Origin: Psococerastis gibbosa | Taxonomy: Eukaryota; Arthropoda; Insecta; Psocodea; Psocidae | Assembly (NCBI GenBank): GCA_963971405.1 | Contig: OZ020487.1 | Location: forward strand, 26,521,371-26,585,370 | Direction of reading: 5' to 3' | DNA: 64,000 bases | Shown here: one piece after another, positions 26,654 to 52,059 of the stretch | Layout of the letters: each line of letters opens with the position of its first letter | Position numbering within the stretch: position 1 is the stretch's first letter | Program-made: the position numbers and the translations under genes | The notes under the pieces: model-generated | Database searches by the model: none | Told to the model about the DNA's origin: nothing | Seen by the model: only the letters and a program-made list of their open reading frames with translations

Positions 26654-27042
26654 GGCGGAGATTCCACCGACCGGCTAGGGCTAAATACAAAAACGGTGAC
26701 GTGGTAGCAGACATTCAAGACTTAGGAGGGGTTTCCACCGACCTCGCATTGCAGAATGCAAATGACATTGACGGAAATTAGAATTTTTCTTTTTATAGTA
26801 ATCTATATTAAAATGTTTGTACTTAACATATCCCATGACGCCATTTTTTAATTTTAGTTTGTGATTTGACTGTACGATCATTGATCAATTTTAACTATGA
26901 CATAGAGGAAAACAAACATTTCCGTCAATGTCATTTGCATTCTGCAATGTGAGGTCGGTGGAAACCCCGCCTAAGTCTTGAATGTCTGCTACTACGTCAC
27001 CGTTTTTGTATTTAGCCCTAGACGGTCGGTGGAATCCCCGCC
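26654..27042. mobile_element. Large PIF/Harbinger-type MITE, copy 3, just upstream of Blimp-1 coding start
   Basis: It begins GGCGGAGATTCCACCGACC and ends GGTCGGTGGAATCCCCGCC. The flanks (TTA and CAA) no longer match. It ends 126 bp before the candidate first coding exon of Blimp-1. Confidence 0.82.
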
Positions 27043-27206
27043 CAATGAGGACGTTTTTACTTTTCTTGGTTACTGGCTCTTTACCTTTCAGTAATAATAA
27101 CAATTAATGTAGTATATAGATTATGTAATGATATATTGTGTTAAATTTGGCTTTCCATTTGTTTACAGAAAATTCGTGAGGCGGAGGATGAATAAGGAGC
27201 GTTTCA

Positions 27207-39868
<12,662 letters not shown>

Positions 39869-40103
39869 AGGATAGGGGAAAACAAAATAAAACAATGTAA
39901 GTTGCTCAAGTTGGCATCCCTTGTGGTAAGCAGTGGTTAATGCTACGATGCCGGCTAAACCCCTATAGACTGATAGCAGGTGATGGAATGTCAGTACCTA
40001 CAAAGCCACATTCGGTATAAACATTTCTAGGAGAGCCTCAGCTACTACAATTACACAAATAGGTACCTACCGAATTTTATGTGTAGTAATAGCAACTTCC
40101 CCG

Positions 40104-40106
<3 letters not shown>

Positions 40107-40140
<34 letters not shown>

Positions 40141-41115
40141 GGTGCCTCCTTAAGGTAAGGTTCGTTGCGTCGACCTTTGAGATCTATTGCAGCCGCTTTG
40201 TCATGGAGATTCATGTCTGGAATATACCCACTTTCTTGATGAAAGAGCGGGTTTTTCCTACTGGATCTTCACGAATTGTTTTCGTTTCTGACCCTGGTAT
40301 TCCCAGTATCCTGAAACGGTTTTTGGCCAGAGCTTCACATTCTAAGAGAACGTGCTCTGCTGTTTCGTCCTCCATTTCATTTCACACCATCTACATTCTC
40401 TACTGCCCGTGTGGACTTTGAGTTTATACAGATGATGCCTTAGGTGGCAGTGCCCTGTGAGCAAACCAACAATATTCCTTATTTCTAATCTGCCAAGTAA
40501 TAGCAAATTTTGGGTAAGTTTTTTTGATGGTTTTATTCCAAGTCTTTTTAGACTTCGTTTTTCTGTCATATTGTGCCAGGATTCAATTTTCTTGGTCTGG
40601 ATCCATCTGTCAACTATAGTGCGTACACTTCCATAGGATATACCACAGGTTGGCTCTGGTCCAACAAATATTGAGTCCGAACCTATATTTGCTAGTGCAT
40701 CGGCTCGTTCATTTCCCTCTACTCCAGAGTGTCCCGGCACCCACTCCAACTTAAGTTTATTATTTTTACTTACTCTGAGTAGGAGCTGTTTACAATCCCG
40801 TACTAACTTTGATTTAGTACAGTAAGAATCCAGAGCTTTAATAGCTGCCTGGCTATCAGAAAAAATGTGAATGGTCTTATTCTCATATTCCATTCTCAGA
40901 ATTTCCCTTAAGCACTCAGCAATGGCACAGACTTCAGCCTGAAAAACCGTGCAAAATTTTCCCAGGCTTATGCTGATGGACTTAACTGGGTTCACCCCGT
41001 TAACTCCCGCACCCGTACCATTTGCTGTCTTAGAGCCATCAGTAAACCATACCAGTGTGCCAGCCTCCTGGCTCAGCGTACCCTCCGTCCAGCTTTCTCG
41101 AGTTAAGATTCTGGA
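40107..41115 (-). mobile_element. 5'-truncated LINE (I/Jockey-like) with poly-A tail and 13-bp target duplication
   Basis: A run of about 30 T on the + strand at the left end is the poly-A tail of a minus-strand insertion. AACTTCCCCGCTT occurs on both sides (40094-40106 and 41116-41128), a clear target-site duplication. About 1 kb of the 3' end of a non-LTR retrotransposon is kept. Confidence 0.9.
40342..41115 (-). pseudogene. LINE ORF2 C-terminal fragment with RNase H domain, frameshifted
   Basis: The frame is open from the 5' truncation point. It shows the RNase H acidic residues in order: FTDGSKT, QAEVCAIAEC, FSDSQAAI and NERADALA. A C-terminal segment then reads RLEIRNIVGLLTGHC and CRWCEM. 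A one-base shift near 40378 ends the frame at 40342, and the usual zinc-knuckle-like tail (EDETAEHVLLEC) continues in another frame. The fragment starts inside ORF2, so no start codon belongs to it. It is not a functional gene. Confidence 0.85.
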
Positions 41116-41128
41116 AACTTCCCCGCTT

Positions 41129-44100
41129 AGCCAAAAGCCTGTAATACTTCATGAAAATTTTATTTTTGAACGATGTAGCACCTAGTCATTTTTTGCCCCG
41201 TAGCCAACCGGTAGCTTAATGGAATTAATTGACGAGCCATATACTGTATATATTTTTTAATAGGCATACGAATGCCCTAATTACTGACAGTGGAGGCTAG
41301 TTACTGAGGAGATACTGTTTAACGATAACTAGGTCATGGCAGGTGCAAACATTGTAAGAACTACCGTTGAGATTACTGACCAAATTGAGTAGAATCAGAT
41401 TAAATCATGGTCTAAAAGTTCAGTACATGGACCCAAGGTTTTTTGCTTTCCTATTTATATGTTAGCATAAAGTAAGCTTTGTGATGATCGAAATTATCGA
41501 TTTTGAGATTCCAACGGATTTACATGTTTTGAGGACTCAGGAAGCAAAAAGTAGTTTTTACGAAATGCCGAAATAATTCGAGTTGGGGCCAAACTACTTC
41601 ATAGAATTTAATAAAATTCGGCATGCAGGTTCACTAAATATTGTCCAGGGGTATATTTTTCATCAATTTAAGCAAAGACAGGTACCTATGTACTACAGTA
41701 TGATGTACGTGAAGGGGGAAAGTGTATGACGAGCAAATTAGGCAGACACCGACTCATGGGCAGTGAACCTGACCGGCACGCAATCGACATCCATAAAATA
41801 TAAAATATATACCTATATACAATTTAGGTACATGTTTTTTTCAGTCTTTATTTTGTAAAGCTTCCGCTTTGCTACTAGGCATACCATTCTAGTATGAATA
41901 TCCTACTGGCTGGATAATTTTTATTAAGAAAACACTCCTTTCCCCACAAATTAATCACTGAAATCCAGAAGGGTACCATTGAAGCAACGTGCGTCACAAA
42001 CCTTGTAGTAAAAGGTCCAGTTGGCTGGTTATGGTTTCATGACACACATTTAGTTTAATATATTTTATAACTCTATAGTCTCAAAATCCATAGACTGTCT
42101 ATACTCTCGTATAGTACCAAAATATAATAATTAACAGGTGAATTTATACAAAGGGTCAGGTACTTATCATTTTATTATATTAGCTCTTAGCAGGGAACCC
42201 CACCAGCCATATTGGAACGTATAATTTCATTGATGCCGCATTAAATACAATACTATAATATTTATAATTATGGTATAGGTTGTCATGAATAATAAAAACA
42301 TAAAAGAGGTTTCGTGTATAGATAATGTTCGGGTCCAAAAAAGTTTTTGGGCTAGCTGTTCAAAAAAATTAAATTGAACTGTAACATCATCTCTCTTCAC
42401 GAATAGCTGAAATGTTTGTTTCTATAATCTATAAATCTAGAATGATGCCCTTTATGCGTAATGTTGATCTGTCCTCGGAAAAGAAATTATACTAGGTCAA
42501 TTTTAATTTGGGGCGGTACCAGCAAAATTATACGTTCACCTATTTATAGCGTACAAGGGAATATGTTTGATTATGTATTGTATAAATAATTACACCTTCC
42601 TATTTGGAAGGAGTTTCCCCACCGTCCTCTAATAGGAAAAGTACTTGACTGATAACTCATTAGATGTTTTAGTGTAGGTCTATAATGATATTTTTGTTCC
42701 ATGTATCGGAGTTGTAGCTTTGTTATTGTGCTGTTACTAAATTACATGTTTAAAAATTTATGAAAAGCATGACTGAAATCTGAAGACGTCACTTAAATAA
42801 AACTTAACCCGCTCCTCTTATTCATTTTCTGTACGGTATTTTTTTAAAACTATTTTCCGTATGTTACACTTACTGTATCTATGTATTTTAGCTACCGTAC
42901 TGCAGCTGCAGGCGATTATAATCGGTATTTATTTAATCCCCTGGTATTAAATGATGTAAACAAACAAATTTTGAATTGCACTTTCCACTATAAAATTATC
43001 TTGTTTGCAAAGTTATTTGTGCTGATGTCTTCAGGTTTATTTTATATTTCGAGAAGTTGAAGCAGCTTTTATAACAAGGTTTTCTTATGAAATTTATTAG
43101 TACTGCTACCTATATTTTCGAAAAACAAAATAATTTTTTTTTTTCTCAGGCTAAATTCTTCTGGGCTATTTGCAAATAAAAAAAAACTAAATATTCTAGT
43201 TTCCGCGGTTACAAGAAACGTTTCATTTCCTAAAAGTGACCACAATTTGTAGAACTTACCCTTATTGTACATAAGTTTCATACAACTACAATATGGGCCT
43301 TCACAAATTAGCTTCTATGCCTATTTACAGTAGGTACTTAAAAAAAAAAAAATAATTTCAGCTGCTTCAACTATAGACTGGGTGATTCTCACTGTGAAAT
43401 TTCATACTTATTCTACTTAGGCTACGAAAGTTTTCTTCTTTATTCGTGGTACCATTTATAGCTTTTATTATATAGAATGCCGAAGTGAAAATCTTAATTG
43501 GTTTGAGACTGAATCTGTATATTTCAAAGGCCGAATCAGAATGATAATTTAGCCTAGACATCCATCTGGCCCACTGTACAGGCTGTATGGCCTTCTATTG
43601 GACCTGAAGTTGCAGATAAAAACACTGAGTTTCTTTAATTCTATAAAATATGTAGCCTACGCTTGTTCAGGGTTTTGTAATAAACAAAGTGTTTTGTATA
43701 TCTTCAATACCGGGTCCAATAGTATGTCATTGTGTGACATCATTTCAAATGGAAAATAGCGAAGGCAGGTCTTTGTTTGCCTTCACGGCCAGAGCATGGA
43801 AAGCATGGTATATTGTTTAAAATGTATTGTATAATAATAGCTATTCTCTTTTATGTTTTTTCTGAACTTTGATATTTCATAGACAAGCATTTCTGGACAC
43901 AATTAATTTATTTTAAGTACAATTCTATGTGAAAAATGTGTAGTCTAAAATATTTGTAGTTTTGTGTAAATTATGTAATTTTGTACCTACAACAGTATAG
44001 GACCATTATGTTTTTGGATCTACAATACGTTCGGTGCATGATATGAACGTTGCTGGGAGGGGTCTTTTAGCCTACCAACTCTAGAAAACTTAACGACGCA

Positions 44101-45105
44101 AACCATTAAATTAATTTTCATTGACGTGGGTTTGAGTTCATTTTCAGTGGCCGAAATAATTCCTCTGGGATCGTTGTAGATAGGTTGTTGACATTTGTAT
44201 AAAATTGTTAAATGGGGAATGGTAACAAATACCTTTCGTTCTGGTTTGTTTACGCATATGTATGGCTTACCAAACAAAATTTTTATACGTTTATAAGTTC
44301 AAGCCTATTAAGGTTTGGAATTTTATTAACAACGGCATTGTATTAGTTAATGAACGGAAGAATTATTAACTTCCACTTGGGCTCATGGCCGAAACATATT
44401 CCAGTTGTCTTTCTTTCTGTGCATATCTTGGAAAGATATAGTCAACCCCTCAATGGACTATCATTCTGTGTTTGTCTTTGCTAATTGACACCATAGACCG
44501 GAAATGGCGCAATGTTTTCGAATTGCGTCAAAATCTGAACGTGTGCATTGTCAACCTACTCGCATTTTAATTGACATCTTCAGTATTACTGTACTTGGAT
44601 ACACATAAGTATACCTATTCTAAAGTAGGTACATGACCTTTTCCAATAAGTCTATGAGATATGATCATGTGGAACCGGTAATTACATAAATAAATTTAAC
44701 CGCAGCCTCGTCCTTGTATGCACGAACGTATGTAGCCATGGGATCGTACAATGTACAACTCAGAGAGCAGGGCTAACAAATTATTTTGGCTTCTTATTTG
44801 ACTGACAAAGAGGCCCAGGTGATATGTCGGCTGCTTTCAAACGCAGCGTAAATGCTGTTTATGTACAAAAGAAAAATAATAGTAAGTTAAGATAGTGTAC
44901 CTACCTAACAGTAGGATGTACAAACTTTGTCTGATTTTTAATTTATTTCTCACCTGTTCCTAATTTGTAATTTGGTGCAAAATGGTTTTATCTTTCACAA
45001 TCCTTTGGGAGTGTTGATAGATTAAAGAATGTGTTTCTTGCATTTAAATTCAGTGGTTCATTTATTTTCCTCCAAAAGTGTTGGTATAGATGTTAATAAT
45101 AAGTA
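41129..45105. other. Gene-free 3' flank of Blimp-1
   Basis: Apart from family D (41495-41655) I see only AT-rich sequence. Some of it may be Blimp-1 3' untranslated region, but no poly-A site can be assigned. Confidence 0.5.
41495..41655 (-). repeat. Dispersed repeat family D, copy 3 (inverted)
   Basis: GATTCCAACGGATTTACATG, GAGGACTCAGGAAGC and AGTAGTTTTTACGAAATG are the complement of the family D core. Confidence 0.45.
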
Positions 45106-45113
45106 CCGAAGTT

Positions 45114-45738
45114 CATTGGCGTAAATAGAGGGTCCTGGCGGGGGGGGGGGGGGGGGGGGGACTTCCCCTCCCGTTATGGAGGCGAAAGGCATAGCATCCA
45201 CAATAACGAAAGGGAAATTAAGTCTTGGTATACTTATTTTACATGAAAGACATCATAAAAAAATCAACATATTGACCAAGTAGCCTACTTTCACAAAAAA
45301 TATATGCTTGAAACCCCAAAATTTCAGACTTATTTTATCAAACTATTTCTACGGGGGAGACCCCCGGGACCCTCTCCGTGGTTATTCGTAGGTTAGATCT
45401 CAACTATACTACTTGCAAAATACGTAAAACCTCACTAATTTGGGCCGATTAATCGATTTTCTTTCCTCCGGGGGGCCCCCTTTCTCCAGGGTATAATATG
45501 CGTAAAACTTCACTAATTTGGGTCCATTTCTAAATTTTTTGCTCCGGGGGAGACCCCCCGGCCCCCTTTCTGCAGGGTATAGCATGCGCAACACCTCACT
45601 AATTTGGGCCCGTTTATCAATTTTTTGCTCCGGGGCCCCCTTTCTCACTTCAAAAGTGAATGAGTATCTAATGAATAAAAGTCTTGGGGTCCTGAAGACC
45701 CCCCCCCCCCCCAGAAATGTTGGGAATTTACGCCAATG
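45114..45738. mobile_element. hAT-type MITE (625 bp) with internal tandem repeat
   Basis: The ends CATTGGCGTAAAT and ATTTACGCCAATG are flanked by perfect 8-bp repeats CCGAAGTT (45106-45113, 45739-45746). Inside, a roughly 75-85-bp unit containing CACTAATTTGGG and TTTTGCTCCGG occurs three times between about 45410 and 45650. Short open frames here are products of the repeat. Confidence 0.82.
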
Positions 45739-46042
45739 CCGAAGTTAACCAAATTATCAGCAAGCCTGGCAATTTATAAGTTACTAGTTGTAGAGACCAT
45801 TTAGCGCGGCTCCCACCAGCAGATATAGCACCAGCGGAAAAAAATAACTTAGCCGGGAATTATATTTAAATACGGCATTAAAACTAACCCTCTCGAGTGA
45901 AGACGGCATTCATCTGTTTTTTCATGTTGGGCATAGAGTTCTACATAGGAGAGATGGGACATTCAAATATTTTTTTAATTTCTAGTGCAACGTCAGTTTA
46001 CAGACGATAGTTTAACGGGACAACGCCAAAATTACTAAATCT

Positions 46043-46339
46043 TACTTAAGTAATATATGGCTGGAAAGAGAAAGAAATTTGGTAAAGCCCTTAAAAAGTT
46101 GTAGGAAGAAACAGCCACGCACATCCTTAAGCACTACGCAGCTCTGTGTCACCTTTATATTAAATTCGACCTATCCCACGTCCGCGAGGTGCATGGGACT
46201 TTTCTAAAACTTAATGAAGTGTTAAATGGTGCTCTATGGACTTTATGTGGTCTGCGGTCACCTATTTATCGAAATAATAATACTTAAATAATATATGGCT
46301 GGAAAGAGAAAGAAATGTGGTAAAGCCCATAAAAAGTTT
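46043..46339. repeat. Pair of about 55-bp direct repeats
   Basis: TAATATATGGCTGGAAAGAG, AAAGAAATTTGGTAAAGCCC and AAAAAGTT at 46051-46100 recur with few changes at 46289-46339, about 240 bp apart. Confidence 0.7.
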
Positions 46340-49300
46340 GAATTTTTTAAATAGATAAAAACGGGGCCGAAATAGGCCTATATTTGTTGAAAATCGTGCG
46401 CACTCCCTGACGTTTCACACCCCCAAAGCCAAACCCATTGCTTGATCATCACAAATATAGAAAGGAAAGAGGAAGAATAGACGAAGACATGGGTAAAATT
46501 TAAATTAAGATAGGCCTTCTACATCTGCCCTAACAGTTGCTTTAAACCCGCGGAACGGATGAGCGTCACCCTTTTTCGTACATGCACCTAGTAGTGTTCC
46601 AGCCAGGGCTCATCGATTTATTAGATGTCACGTCAAAAAAAAAAAAAAAAAAATGGCGAAGCGCGTCTCATCTCTTCCATATTTATATGAGCATGTCTGC
46701 TAATTTAACGGCTTTACGATCGATACTTCCTGTGAAATTAGACTTTGTATACAAAATGGGTAATGTGGGTACTCTGATTTGCTCTTAAAATTAGTTCAAC
46801 AATGTTTTTACAATAGTAATGCTTAGTGCTAATACGATATCTATCTTTAATCCTGAATTAAAGACCCCTTTTAAAAGGACCTCATTTCTCAGTTCAGCGA
46901 TGTTTTTAAAAACATGACCGTTCTTTTTTCTTTTGAACTCTCAGAAACACGGATGACATGAATTTCGTGGAATAAAGGGCATATTAAACAACAATAAAAT
47001 GATTTTCATCGTTTAATTAGAATTTCAAATATATGTCTGACAATTAATTTAATAGTATATAAAATAAAGTCGGTTTCCCGTGGTCGTCACAAGTGGAATG
47101 GTCAGCACATACACAACGCACACCTACCACTCTTTGGCACTGACCTATGCAACATCAACCAAACACAAACTAATGGTCATTGAACGTTATGTCGACTGCT
47201 TCTTCATAAAAAAAATAACGTTAAAAAACCATAAAATCAGTACATAAATAGACAGTACATTTCGAAGTCTTAAAAAAATAAAATTCTGCAAATAACTAAA
47301 AATACTATAGGCATGGGCACAATTTAACATACAAAATCCGTAACGTGCAGAAGTAAAAAGGAAAATCTACAATTTTCAACTAAGCAACCAAAAAAATTGG
47401 GTAAGTAAACGCATTAAAATAAAAATTAAAAAGTAGGGTCTAAATTTTGTGCATAAAATAATTAAAAGCAATGAATCAATGAACAAAATAAAGTGAACAG
47501 CCGGTATAATATTCAAAATCCACTAGGTATTATGCTCTATGGGCATTGAAACACACGCACAACCCTGTCATACGGGAATCATAAAATTTTCTACAAAGGG
47601 GACCAACTCAATCAATATGAGATGAAAATCCCCACGGATAATATACAAAGACATGTTTAAAATAGGGACAAATGAGTCAGTCAATACCGAGCAAATAAAC
47701 TAAGGTAGGTTCCGAATAAAACAAAGTATAAGCAAATTGACAGATAGCGAGCGGCACGCACCAGATTCGGTGATGCTCGGCGACACTTCCCAAGTGCACC
47801 TCCCCTATCTGCCAAGAGAGCTATCGACAGGTAGTTCGGACCGATCCTCAGATGGCTGGTTGACGATGGGCCGATCGAGAGTTCAACAGAAGAAGTTACT
47901 AATGCAAAATGGTTACCCGCCAAGCCATGTAATTTGAGTAAATGGAATCGATCAAGCGATCAGAACGCATGTTGCACATTGTTAACATTTAAACCCAATT
48001 AAACATAGTGTTTTATAATAATTCTTGGTAGATGTATGTAATTATTATTATTTTTGATTTAACTCCTTTATTTTTTTATTTCGGTACATTTTTGCGCATG
48101 CGGGTATCTAGCGGGAATTTGGCTGCTTCAGGTTAACCTCCTTATCTCAGGCAAGTGAACTAAGTCTTATTTTCCTTCGCTGTGACCCGGATTTCTTGTC
48201 ATAGCAAAGCCGTTCAACACACAATTGACAGGCTTAGACAATCTCTAACATGGTCATTGAGACCATTGGACGAGGCAAAAGAAGAGTGCATAGCGTTCAA
48301 ACAGTTTGGATTGTGGGTTGCTACTAAGTAGTTAACATTTCCAACAAGAACTGTGTTGGGAAAGGCTATGTCGATGAAAATTTGTTTAGGAGCCAACAGC
48401 TTTCAAGGTACAACGGAAAATGTAAAAATAGAATATGGCTTTGCGAAAAACCATTTTTTTCTTCCCCTTCATAAATATACATATACCGTAACAAAACTCA
48501 GGTTACCTGTTACAAAACTAATATTCAAGTCATACAACTATAAAACACAGATTAAATTGTCATTCGTCCATAACCAGCACAACCTATGAGAGTGGTGCAT
48601 ACCCTTACAGTATAGTACCCTAAAATGTTCCGCATACTGGAGTAACATTTTTTTATGCAATCAAGTTGCTACTATACTAAGCATTTAAAATAAGTTTAAA
48701 CAGATCGGGGTGTTGAATACAAATTTATGAGTAAGGCGGAATCGAAATTTTGTCACCTCCAAAGAGCACATAATGTTGTATTTTTACGCTACATGGTGGT
48801 TTTTTAATATTGCCCTAGTACATAATATTACATTAGTACAACATTGAATGAATTATCAATACCGGAGGCGAGGAGCTACAAGCTACAATCAGAAATGTTT
48901 TTGTAAAAAATACTGGACATCGGCCACAATCGGCATCAATACCACATCGGCATGAACTGTAACGTTTATACAAGTAACATTGATATATTATGTTTGCTCT
49001 AACTTCCTGTAGTTTCTAAATTGTGAATAGTTTGTTTTCTTTTGAAGAAACCACTATCATCGAGCCTCGGGGGACTCATAATAATTCCGGAAATGTGTTG
49101 AGTTGCAAATAACTGTAAAGATCTTTTAAAAATGCCATAATAGACAATTACGACTACTTAAGTGTTCTTCTTTAATAGTTTTGTAGCATTGCCTTTGTGT
49201 AAAGATTACATACACTCTAAGTCAAATGAAAATGGAAAGGAACATATTTCTAGGCATTCGAATCAGACGAGTAGTGGTTCTCTTTATTTGATAATAAAAA

Positions 49301-51252
49301 ACAACTAAAACCAGCATCAATTTGAAACTGCGAGAAGATAGTGTCAAGACATCAAGGTAAAATGTAAAAAAAATCAAGGCGTAAATGTTACAGCTCAGAC
49401 CACTGTGAGACAGCTGTATAAGGGGACCAGTCTCGTTTTTTAATTGTTGCACCTCGTATATTGTAGAACAATGAATCAGTCTAAGTATTCCATGGCTTGG
49501 GTATAATAAGTTACAAAATATACTTTGAAGGTCTACAAATTATAAGCGTCTAAACGGGAAGAAATCTCATTCAACGAAGGGATCGACAGACAATATGAGT
49601 AATGAGTATGCAAAGTATGTTATTAGTAGCAAATCTTAGTGAAACGAAACATGAGCTCAATTGTATCAGGCGAACGTCTAAAAGCTCGGAAAATATTTTC
49701 GATTCTGCTAATCATAACTTTTACACTATTCAAAAGAAGCAGAACCCTTTTGGTTCTGGTTTCATTGACATGAAAAATGCATGACAATATTTCTAAAATT
49801 ACTCCTAAGCTGGCGAACCAAACTTTTAATTTCAGTGTTGTTGAATAAATTAAATGAATACTCGCAAATGTCTTTTTAGGACCGTTATCAGCCACCTCAG
49901 GTAAAAATATTTATACATGGTACCTGGTTGAGTTTACATTTCAAGTAGGCCTATCTACCGTAATGATATTTTCCCTGTAATGGTTGTGCAGATAGATAAT
50001 GGTCCATAGAAGTAAACTAAGCTGGAAGAGCGGAAAAGTAGTTTTAAAAGTGGTTCGAGGACAAATCGCACCTAAACGTTGAATAAGCTACCAGACTGAT
50101 TATTGTAGAATTAAATCAAAGAACACAGTGTCGTAGTGAGGGGCTTCCACACTACCGACTGTAGAATAGCAAGGTAAACCATGCTCATACTATTTACTAC
50201 CCATTCCTCTCCAAACCATGCTGCACCGACAACCATAAGCTTTTTCCTATTCCATTCCGTCTAAGGAAATATTCTCCAGTGACAATAACATTACATTTCC
50301 CTAGAAGATTTACTGCAAATCAGACCATTATTGCATTATTTCTTAAAGCAATAATAATAATGATTACAATATTACACTAAAATCATCAATTGATGACTCT
50401 CTCATAATTCTCTACCTACTAGGCACTACCACACCATTTTTACAAACTCACAACAAAGAATTCAAATGGAAAGACTGGCACCACAATAAATTGCTAGAAA
50501 AATGAGCGCACACGAAAGTATCACAAAACACCCATTGACAAGTTTTATGTTTTAGGGAACTGGGCCTGGCTGACTGCATCACTAATACTTCACTTTAAGC
50601 ATCATTCCAGAGTTTTAACAATTTTTAGCTTTACATAATTACATTACCTACACTATCTTCGAAGCAGTAAATTTACTTTTTCTGTCTACTTGTTCATAAA
50701 ATAGTAAAAACAGAATCATGGCTTCAAAACAATGTCATGAGGGCAAAGAACAAGCAAAATAGCCCAATAACCCAAAAAACAAACGCACTTAATCAAAGGT
50801 GAGTCTGTCAAACTTAACAATAACAATAGAATCGAGTTTGGGAAAGATTAACTCATTCTAGGGACGTGGGTTGTAAAAGCCTACGAACTTTTAATATTTA
50901 ACAATAGGTAAATAATTGAAACTATAAATCAAAAACTCCGACAAAAAAAATTGTGTAGTAATCATGCAGCTAGGAAATGCAATCGGAGAAATAAATGCTT
51001 GGAGAAATTACTAGATTAATCGCACTGAGTAATAATTTCTCGCAGCAAAGCACGCATTAACTATTTTACGGCAATACAGTTCACGCAATTACCTATTATG
51101 CCGACGATTGGTCGAAAAGTAAGGAAGTCACATCAATTTTCCAAATATGCGCTTAAATTCTCATGGGATCAAAGATTCTAATTTTTTTAAAAGCTCGCCG
51201 AAGATGGTCAAACCCTCCCGTCAAGTTATCACAAACATTTCAGAGACAGTCC
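46340..51252. other. Gene-free; possible 3' untranslated region of the metadherin-like gene
   Basis: No coding frame is supported. It lies directly downstream of the minus-strand metadherin-like stop. A GC-richer island at 47730-47900 has small frames on both strands without family motifs. Confidence 0.45.
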
Positions 51253-52059
51253 TCAATCCTTGCGAACTTTCTTCTTACTCTTCTTTTGAGGTGCTTCCTT
51301 CCAAGTCTCCTCAAGTTCATTAAAAGCAGGAAGGGACTCAGCTTCTGTTGAAGTAACAGCAGGAGCAGCAGCAGTTGTAGCTGGAGTCTGCTTCTCAGCC
51401 TCAGGGACGGGCCCATCATCATCAGAAGTGCTTACTTTATTTTTCTTGTTCTTTTTCTTCTTTCCTGATTGCTCATCAGTAGATTCCATCTCAGTTGCTT
51501 TCGTAATGTTCTGGGAAGCAGCTTCAGGAGTGGTTATCAGGTCCGTTACTGGAACTCCCTCCGTTGGCTTTGCTGCCAGCTCAGGCTCTTCTTTTTTGTC
51601 TTCAATTATAGGTTCAGACGCCAAAGTATCACCGATGGCTTCTTGAATATCATCAACTTTCAAGGGAACATTTTCAGGTTTGTCTTTTTGGGGAGCAGAA
51701 CCGGTTTTCTTCTTTGAAACTTTTTCAGGAGTCATAGCTGCGAGAATATCTTTAACGGGATCATCCTCTTTCTTTTTCTTTTTGTCTTTTCGGGAGGGCT
51801 GTGTCTCCCACTCTCCCTCATCAAAATCGGCTGGCTTTTCAATAAGATTTTTCCTGTTCTTACCTTCATTTCCCTTTTTTTCTTTTTTTGACGGAGACTT
51901 TAGCGGCTCAGGCTTCTTTTCAGCTGGTTTCTCGACATCCAGTAACTTTTTCTGCTTTGGCGTCTCAGTTTTGTTAGTTTGCTTCGTAGTTTTAGTGGAA
52001 TCTTTCTTTGTGTCGGGAACATCAATCACAACAGTCGCATGTCCATTCGTCTGAGCCTT
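51253..52059 (-). CDS. Metadherin-like gene exon 2 (charged region to stop)
   Basis: The acceptor on the minus strand is CATTTTTAG|AAG. The exon has 268 codons and ends at the stop 51255-51253. It is very rich in Lys and Glu, with the FDEGEWET motif and a second tryptophan motif (EETWKEAPQKK) near the end. Confidence 0.88.
   Translation of the reverse strand, partial: KAQTNGHATVVIDVPDTKKDSTKTTKQTNKTETPKQKKLLDVEKPAEKKPEPLKSPSKKEKKGNEGKNRKNLIEKPADFDEGEWETQPSRKDKKKKKEDDPVKDILAAMTPEKVSKKKTGSAPQKDKPENVPLKVDDIQEAIGDTLASEPIIEDKKEEPELAAKPTEGVPVTDLITTPEAASQNITKATEMESTDEQSGKKKKNKKNKVSTSDDDGPVPEAEKQTPATTAAAPAVTSTEAESLPAFNELEETWKEAPQKKSKKKVRKD

Noticed and set aside
40342..41115. Viral or LTR-retroelement RNase H
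   Set aside because: The poly-A tail, 13-bp target duplication and 5' truncation are LINE features; no LTR or integrase is present.
47730..47940. GC-richer island with small open frames on both strands
   Set aside because: No motif or splice support. It may be untranslated sequence of the neighbouring gene.
51680..52054. 124-codon open frame on the + strand
   Set aside because: It is the antisense shadow of the lysine-rich exon of the minus-strand gene and is Phe/Ser-rich by complement.
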